64,000 nucleotides of DNA, taken from positions 1,674,001 through 1,738,000 of the forward strand of contig CP019882.1 in assembly GCA_002007745.1 (NCBI GenBank). Reading direction: 5' to 3'. The DNA is from Mycolicibacterium litorale (GTDB lineage Bacteria; Actinomycetota; Actinomycetes; Mycobacteriales; Mycobacteriaceae). Below are positions 59,264 through 64,000 of the stretch, piece by piece. A program made the position numbers and the translations under genes. Position 1 is the stretch's first letter. The number at the start of each line of letters is the position of its first letter. Under the pieces are notes generated by a model. That model was given only the letters and a program-made list of their open reading frames with translations, was not told the DNA's origin and ran no database searches.

Positions 59264-59909
59264 TCAGCCGGCGGGAGCCGGTGGTGGGGCGAGCAGCGCA
59301 GGATCGGCCGGGGAACCGGCGCAGCGGGGTTCGGCGCTGCGGCGGGGTCCGGCAGGAACTGTTCGGGGCCGGCCGGGATGTTGGTACCCGGTGGCGGCGC
59401 GGTGCCGGGCAGCGGCTGGCCGAGCTGGTCGGCCGGCATGCGGCCCAGCGCGCCGTGGATCATCGCGTGCACGCCTTTGAGGGCGTCGACGCGCGCGAAC
59501 GGCCCGGGGGGTACGCCGGTTTGCAGATCGTAGGGCGACGGGGTCGGATCGTCGGCGCCCTGAACCGTGCGATAGGTCTGCGGGAAGAGCATCTGACTGG
59601 CGTCGAGGACGTCGGCGTTCGGTGGGGCCGCCGGGGCAGTGCCTGCCACGGCGGGCGCAGGTGTCTGTCCGAGCAGCAGCTGGTTGCCGGCGGGCCCGGC
59701 GAGGTAGCTGGCGAATCCGCTGACCGAGTCCGAGATGGTTGCGGGCGGGGGATGAAGCCCTGCGGCGGCGGTGCCGCGGGATCGACAGGCACGGCGGGGT
59801 CGGCGGGGGGCGGGTCGGCGGCGGCGGTCGCCATGGAGACGGCCGCCGCCCCTACCGCGAGCACGGCTGCGGCCGCACCCGTGACGAGCAATCTGTGCAG
59901 GTCGCGCAT
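59264..59909 (-). pseudogene. exported Pro/Ala-rich protein paralogue with two one-base deletions
   Basis: The N-terminal signal MRDLHRLLVTGAAAAVLAVG leads to PAAPPPQGFIP, where the frame is lost at the G5 run 59747-59751. It resumes with DSVSGFASYLAGPAGNQ...QLGQPLPGTAP, is lost again at the G4 run 59310-59313, and ends LLAPPPAPAG at 59264. Adding one base at each site gives a 215-residue paralogue of the upstream protein. Confidence 0.75.
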
Positions 59910-59916
59910 CGGGGCG

Positions 59917-60603
59917 TCAGAAGACCTTGGTGACGCCGTAGTACGCGACGATGTCGTCGGCGTCGGTGCCCGAACTGGTCAGCACCGCGTACGAGCGCAG
60001 CGACGAGGCCCCGACGCAGTTGTCGACCTTGATGTGGATGTCTTTGAGGGTGACGCGCGCCGAGTTGCCCTTGAAGGACTTCTTGTCGACGACGACGTTG
60101 GTGATCGTGCCGGGACGAGGTTCGACTTCCACCTGGCCCTGGATCGGGAAGCTGATCGATCCGGGCAGCGACACACCGGCGGTGGTGAGGCTGCCGTTGC
60201 CCAGCGTCGCGCCGATCGAGCCGTTGAGCTTGACCTTGTCCATTTCGACGCCGCAGCCGATCTGGTAGCCGGCCTCGAGCGTTCCGCCCTGCACCGAGCC
60301 CGGAGCGGATCCGGTGAAGGTGCCGCCGACCAGCCAGTCGCGCGACGACAGGGACGTGGTCAGCGGTGCGACCGGCAGCTGGGTCTCGTCCTTGGCGACC
60401 ACGGTCAGAGTGCGGCCGTCGGGGGTCTTGGCGATGCCCGGAACTTCAGAGGCGACGGCGCCGTTGTCCGGTGGTGGCGGGGGAGCGCCCGGATCGGCGG
60501 CGGCCGGTGCCGCCGGATCGGCGGGGTCCGCCGCCGCGAGTGGGGCTGCTCCAATCGGGATCAGCATGCAAACTGCAGCCGCGGTGGCAAAGCGATGCAA
60601 CAT
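59917..60603 (-). CDS. MspA-family porin-like protein (copy 2)
   Basis: 228 residues, signal peptide ending PLAAADP, Pro/Ala linker, then the MspA-like body with LEAGYQIGCGVEM and DNCVGASSLRSYA. Two conserved Cys suggest a disulfide. The end YYGVTKVF matches the other copies. It is transcribed leftward after the 60816 gene. Confidence 0.87.
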   Translation of the reverse strand: MLHRFATAAAVCMLIPIGAAPLAAADPADPAAPAAADPGAPPPPPDNGAVASEVPGIAKTPDGRTLTVVAKDETQLPVAPLTTSLSSRDWLVGGTFTGSAPGSVQGGTLEAGYQIGCGVEMDKVKLNGSIGATLGNGSLTTAGVSLPGSISFPIQGQVEVEPRPGTITNVVVDKKSFKGNSARVTLKDIHIKVDNCVGASSLRSYAVLTSSGTDADDIVAYYGVTKVF

Positions 60604-60748
60604 ATCCTGTCGGCGCCTTCCGTCTGAAACTCACTGGGATTCGGGGAAATGATTGATTGGGGGGATGTCCAATCGATGAACGCTGCGCCAACGCCGGGCG
60701 CCCGAAACTCATCCACTGGGCGTTCCCGCGGTGCTTCTGGGCGGTGCG

Positions 60749-60789
60749 ATTCGGCTGCCCGTCGCCGCCCCGGTGACGGGCAGCCGAAT
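60749..60789 (-). terminator. Hairpin terminator downstream of MspA-like copy 3
   Basis: A perfect 15-bp stem: ATTCGGCTGCCCGTC at 60749-60763 pairs with GACGGGCAGCCGAAT at 60775-60789 around an 11-base loop that can extend the stem. It lies just after the 3' end of the gene at 60816-61514, between the two MspA-like genes. Confidence 0.85.
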
Positions 60790-60815
60790 GCGAGAACGAC
60801 GATGTGTAGTTGTGG

Positions 60816-61514
60816 CTAAACGGCTTTGGTGACGCCGAGGTACGTCACGACGTCATCGGTGTTGTCGGTCGAGCTGGTCAGCGTCGCGTACGAGCGGATG
60901 AAGGCCTGGCCGGCGCAACCGTCGATCTTGACGCGGAACCCGGTGATGGACACGCGCGGGTTGGTGCCCTTGAACGACTTCTTGCCCACCGGAACGATAT
61001 TCACCGTGCCGGGCTTGAGGTCGATCTTGATCTGCTCGGACAGCGACAAGCCGAGTGTGATCGGCAGCAGCGATCCGTTCACGAACGGAATGCCGACGCC
61101 GGGCGTGATGCCACCGGAGGTGATGGACTCCAGGTCGTCCTGGATGATGCCGCAGCCGATCTGGTAGCCGGCCTCCAGGGATCCGCCGGCCAGCTTGGTG
61201 CTGCCCGAGCCGGTGATCGCGCCGTTGAAGGTGCCGTCCACCAGGAATTCACGCGACCAGGGCGAGTTGGTCAGGGAAGCGACGGGTTCGATGGACTCGT
61301 CCTTGCCCGAGACGTTGAGCACCCAGCCGTCGGGTGTCTTGAGGACCCCGGGCGCACCGGAGGGCACCGGTCCTGCGGGTCCGTCGGGCGCCGGTACGGC
61401 GTTGGCCGCGGGCGCCACGTTGGGATCGGCCGGCGGGTCGGCGAGGGCGAGCGGAGCCGCTCCCGTCTGGACCAGCAGGCATACTCCAGCCAATGCGGCA
61501 AAGCGTTTCAACAT
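60816..61514 (-). CDS. MspA-family porin-like protein (copy 3)
   Basis: 232 residues. The signal peptide MLKRFAALAGVCLLVQTGAA is followed by the Pro/Ala linker and the MspA-like body (LEAGYQIGCG, KIDGCAGQAFIRSYATL). The leader resembles that of copy 2: a GGCGCC block precedes both ATGTTG starts. It ends with a strong terminator at 60749-60789. Confidence 0.88.
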   Translation of the reverse strand: MLKRFAALAGVCLLVQTGAAPLALADPPADPNVAPAANAVPAPDGPAGPVPSGAPGVLKTPDGWVLNVSGKDESIEPVASLTNSPWSREFLVDGTFNGAITGSGSTKLAGGSLEAGYQIGCGIIQDDLESITSGGITPGVGIPFVNGSLLPITLGLSLSEQIKIDLKPGTVNIVPVGKKSFKGTNPRVSITGFRVKIDGCAGQAFIRSYATLTSSTDNTDDVVTYLGVTKAV

Positions 61515-61895
61515 GTCGTGTTGGCGCCTCTCGTCGTCGATATCCACGGTGTCGTTCGGAGGAATCATTGAGTTGATGAGTGTCGCAACGGTAAACACTG
61601 CCCCAACAGCTCCCGCCCGATTACCGTCTACCGGGCGTCATTTCGTTGTGAGTCTGAGACATGCGCGCGGCGCCGGGCTTCGGGCGAGGCGAGTGGTCGG
61701 CCCCGGGGCGCGTATGACACCCGATGGATCCCCCGATGGCGCCCGTCGTTCGTTGCCTGTTCACCATTTCGACAGCCACCCGATTGATCATGGCTTCGCC
61801 CTGACCCTGGGGAACCCTGATGCGCGGGTCCGGGTCGGGCTGGTTCGAACTTCCAGCCGGACGGTCGGGGGACCCCACGATCGGAGGAGGAAGCG
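61515..61895. other. Divergent intergenic region between MspA-like copy 3 and a secreted protein
   Basis: 381 bases. The left part holds the 5' region of MspA-like copy 3 and the right part a GGAGGAGG Shine-Dalgarno for the + gene at 61896. The middle has no gene that I recognise. Confidence 0.6.
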
Positions 61896-62471
61896 ATGAG
61901 ATCGTCACTGTGGTGCGGACGTGCGCTCGCGGCGGCGCTGTTGATGTCCGGATCGGCGTTGTTCGCCATACCGACGGCGTCGGCGGATCCAGATGCACAG
62001 ACCGTGTCTCCGGCGCCTGCGCCAGATCCCGCCCCGGCCAATGTGGCTGCGCCGGAGCCGGTCCCGCTGGCTGCGCCCGACGGGCCCGATATCGGCGCGG
62101 TGACCGACGCCTGCCGGCAGTTCGGGGCGGCGCTGGACTTTGCGGCCACGAACTACGAGGACTTCGCCTACAACAGCGCCGGCAGCGGCAACGACGTGAA
62201 CTACCAGGATCCGAACGTGGCGTCGTCCAACGTCATCGGTCGCACCGCCCTGCGCGAGGCCGCCTCCGCGGGCATGTCGGCCGCGTCTACGCCCGGCTTG
62301 CCCGACGATGTCGCCGCTCCTATGCGTTCGTGGTCGCTACGTGCGGCAAAGTTGTTAGTCCTCATGGGGATTCGCGGTGGCGGTGATTCACTGAACGCCA
62401 CGGCCAATGACATGAACGTCGACGCGAAGAATGCGCAGATGGCCTGTGCGCAGAACGGCGGACGCGCCTGA
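61896..62471 (+). CDS. secreted protein of unknown function
   Basis: 191 residues, Sec signal peptide (MRSSLWCGRALAAALLMSG... ADP). After a Pro/Ala linker, two Cys (DACRQF, MACAQNGG) near the ends of the mature part may form a disulfide. GGAGGAGG precedes the ATG. It neighbours the MspA-like genes; it may be a hemophore-like or envelope protein, but this is a guess. Confidence 0.82.
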   Translation: MRSSLWCGRALAAALLMSGSALFAIPTASADPDAQTVSPAPAPDPAPANVAAPEPVPLAAPDGPDIGAVTDACRQFGAALDFAATNYEDFAYNSAGSGNDVNYQDPNVASSNVIGRTALREAASAGMSAASTPGLPDDVAAPMRSWSLRAAKLLVLMGIRGGGDSLNATANDMNVDAKNAQMACAQNGGRA

Positions 62472-62520
62472 TTCGACGGCTCGCCGCGCCGCCGGACCAC
62501 AGCCGACCCCCGACAACAGC

Positions 62521-62554
62521 GAATCGGCCCCCTTCTTGCGAAGGGGGCCGATTC
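62521..62554. terminator. Bidirectional hairpin terminator
   Basis: A perfect 15-bp stem: GAATCGGCCCCCTTC at 62521-62535 pairs with GAAGGGGGCCGATTC at 62540-62554 around the loop TTGC. It lies between the convergent secreted-protein and PGRS genes. Confidence 0.88.
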
Positions 62555-62573
62555 TGTTGCTGGACTGTTGAGC

Positions 62574-64000
62574 TCAGCCGCCAGCGCCGCCGGCACCGCC
62601 CTTGCCGGGCGCGGGGCCCAACGAACCGCCGCCCACGCTTCCGGGCTTACCGTTGACGCCGCCGCCCTTGCCGCCGTTGCCGCCCTTGCCGCCGTTGATC
62701 GCGCTCGCGCCGCCGTCAGCTCCGTTGCCGCCCTTGCCGCTCGCACCCGTGGTCGGACTGCTTCCACCGGTGCCGCCGTTTCCGCCTGCTCCACCGCTGA
62801 TGGCGCCGAAGCCACCGGTGCCGCCGGCACCGCCGGTGCCGCCGGTTGCACCCGCGGCGCCCTTGCCGCCGCTGCCGCCGGCCCCGCCGTTGTTGCCGCC
62901 GAAGGCACCGTGACCGCCGGTACCGCCAGCACCGCCGGTGGTGGCGCCGGTCCCGCCGTCACCACCGGCTGCACCTGCGCCGCCGTTGCCGGTCAACCCG
63001 CCGGCCCCGCCGCTGCCACCGTTACCGCCGTTGCCGCCCGCTCCGGTGCCGGAAGCGCCGCCGCTGCCGCCGGTGCCGCCCACTCCGCCGTTGCCCGCGA
63101 TCGTGCCGCCGGTGCCGCCGTTGCCACCGGCACCGCCGTTGCCGCCGGTTGCGACGCCGGCTCCGCCGTTGCCACCGACCCCGCCGGCGCCGCCGGCCGC
63201 GCTGCCGTAGTACCCGCCGTTGCCGCCCGCACCGCCGTTGCCGCCGTCGGTTCCGGCCGCTCCGCCGCCGAATCCGTTGCCGCCGTTGCCGCCCGCGCCA
63301 GCGCTGCCGCCGCCGAGGATCGGCAGGCCGGCCGCGTTGCCGCCGTTGCCGCCGTTGCCGCCCGCGGTGCCCGCCGCCGTGCTGGCGCCGCCGTCACCGC
63401 CCTTGCCGCCGCTTCCGGCGAACAGCCCGGAGCTGCCGCCGTTGCCGCCGTTGCCGCCGTTGATTCCCTTGCCGCCGTTGCCGCCGCCGCCGCCGAACAG
63501 AGCGCCGGAGCTGGAGCTGCCGGCGAAAAGCCCGCCGTTGCCGCCGTTGCCGCCGTTGACGGTGGCATTCACGGCGTCGCCGCCGTTGCCGCCGTTGCCG
63601 AACAGCCCGGCGTTGCCGCCGTTGCCGCCGTTGTAGCCGTTGCCACCGTTACCGAACAGCAGACCGCCGGTGCCGCCGTTGCAGGCCGCACTCGCGCACT
63701 GGGTATCTGCCGCGCTGTAGCTGTATCCATTGCCGACGAGCAGGCCGCCGTTGGGGTGGTCGGCAGTGCCGTTGCTGATGAAGATCCCGACGAAATCAGT
63801 GACCGGATTGCTGGTCGCCGACGCCGACAGGCCGGCGACGCTTACCGACGAATTACCCGAGGCGGTGCGCAGGGTATTGCAGCCAGCCGCGCCGATCGGG
63901 CATTCAGCCGAGGCCAATTTGATTGCCGGCGAAGTGGTCTGCTTCGGTGCGTCGGTGGCGGCGAGCAGGAAACCCGCGCTGACCATCGCCGCACCGGCGA
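62574..64000 (-). CDS. PGRS-like Gly-rich secreted protein, N terminus beyond window
   Basis: More than 470 residues ending at 62574; the frame continues past base 64000, so the true start lies outside. The visible part has a signal-like hydrophobic stretch (AMVSAGFLLAATDA), then a short Cys-containing region and about 350 residues of GGNGG/GGAGG repeats. It ends in GKGGAGGAGG. It resembles the PGRS domain of PE_PGRS proteins, but no PE domain is seen in the visible part. The surface role is unknown. Confidence 0.85.
   Translation of the reverse strand, partial: AGAAMVSAGFLLAATDAPKQTTSPAIKLASAECPIGAAGCNTLRTASGNSSVSVAGLSASATSNPVTDFVGIFISNGTADHPNGGLLVGNGYSYSAADTQCASAACNGGTGGLLFGNGGNGYNGGNGGNAGLFGNGGNGGDAVNATVNGGNGGNGGLFAGSSSSGALFGGGGGNGGKGINGGNGGNGGSSGLFAGSGGKGGDGGASTAAGTAGGNGGNGGNAAGLPILGGGSAGAGGNGGNGFGGGAAGTDGGNGGAGGNGGYYGSAAGGAGGVGGNGGAGVATGGNGGAGGNGGTGGTIAGNGGVGGTGGSGGASGTGAGGNGGNGGSGGAGGLTGNGGAGAAGGDGGTGATTGGAGGTGGHGAFGGNNGGAGGSGGKGAAGATGGTGGAGGTGGFGAISGGAGGNGGTGGSSPTTGASGKGGNGADGGASAINGGKGGNGGKGGGVNGKPGSVGGGSLGPAPGKGGAGGAGG

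Noticed and set aside
59242..60627. A 461-residue + strand frame spanning the exported genes
   Set aside because: Antisense to the MspA-like and Pro/Ala-rich genes, which have signal peptides and family motifs.
62700..63600. CRISPR array
   Set aside because: The short periodic GCCGCCGTTGCC units are codon repeats of a coding sequence without spacers.
62602..63636. Pro-rich open frames on the + strand
   Set aside because: Antisense of the GGNGG repeats of the PGRS-like gene.

Overview
The window is a GC-rich actinobacterial chromosome segment from a fast-growing Mycobacterium (Mycolicibacterium type). The evidence is the mycobacterial ATP synthase operon with a fused b-delta subunit, MurA with Asp in place of the usual active-site Cys, a murA-rrs-rrl-rrf arrangement, a 16S rRNA with the short helix 18 of rapid growers, NucS mismatch repair, the GlgE pathway, CysO/CysM/Mec, MspA-family porins and a PGRS-like protein. 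Gene order follows, from memory, the M. tuberculosis stretch around Rv1304-Rv1343c, with several insertions.

Layout. 1-6848: atpB(end)-E-F-H-A-G-D-C, the F1Fo ATP synthase. 6860-9210: DUF2550 membrane protein, cobalamin adenosyltransferase, murA. 9211-15018: rRNA operon with three repeated promoter-like units, 16S, 23S, 5S and a perfect hairpin terminator. 15036-17032: ogt and ada/alkA alkylation repair. 17088-21261: an accessory block of a LysR regulator divergent from MaoC, NmrA-like, VOC lipoprotein and beta-hydroxyacid dehydrogenase genes. 21557-27282: membrane adenylyl cyclase, nucS, a small zinc-ribbon-like protein, methylmalonyl-CoA epimerase, thiolase, DUF3817, thioredoxin/TPR protein. 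27276-34405: glgB-glgE divergent from glgP (alpha-glucan metabolism). 34462-36730: MspA-like porin and a metallopeptidase lipoprotein. 36818-40104: dinG and pncB. 40182-47739: clpS, DUF2017, P1 peptidase, mec-cysO-cysM (sulfur-carrier cysteine synthesis), rhomboid, murI, cAMP phosphodiesterase, rph, rdgB. 47767-50000: MFS exporter and two small membrane proteins. 50127-51122: tRNA-Leu and a group of three very small ORFs. 51156-58503: SDR, CocE-like hydrolase lipoprotein, pseudokinase-flippase fusion, split ChrA transporter, phospholipase D-like protein. 58594-62471: secreted-protein block with two tandem Pro/Ala-rich exported proteins, two MspA-like porins and a secreted 191-residue protein. 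62574-64000: start-truncated PGRS-type glycine-rich protein.

How the genes work together. Most operons are tightly packed, with 4-base ATGA/GTGA stop-start overlaps. Two linked themes recur: cAMP synthesis (21557-23158) and breakdown (45416-46186), and cell-envelope functions (MurA, MurI, porins, alpha-glucan enzymes, exported proteins).

The most striking irregularity is six single-base deletions that break five otherwise normal reading frames: the VOC lipoprotein, glgB, cysM, rph, and an exported protein with two hits. All six lie at a run of G followed by A on the + strand, whichever strand the gene is on. Restoring one base at each site gives full-length proteins matching the usual family sizes, so a systematic sequencing or consensus artefact is the leading explanation. 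A strand-biased mutational process is the alternative. I saw no CRISPR array, insertion sequence or prophage.
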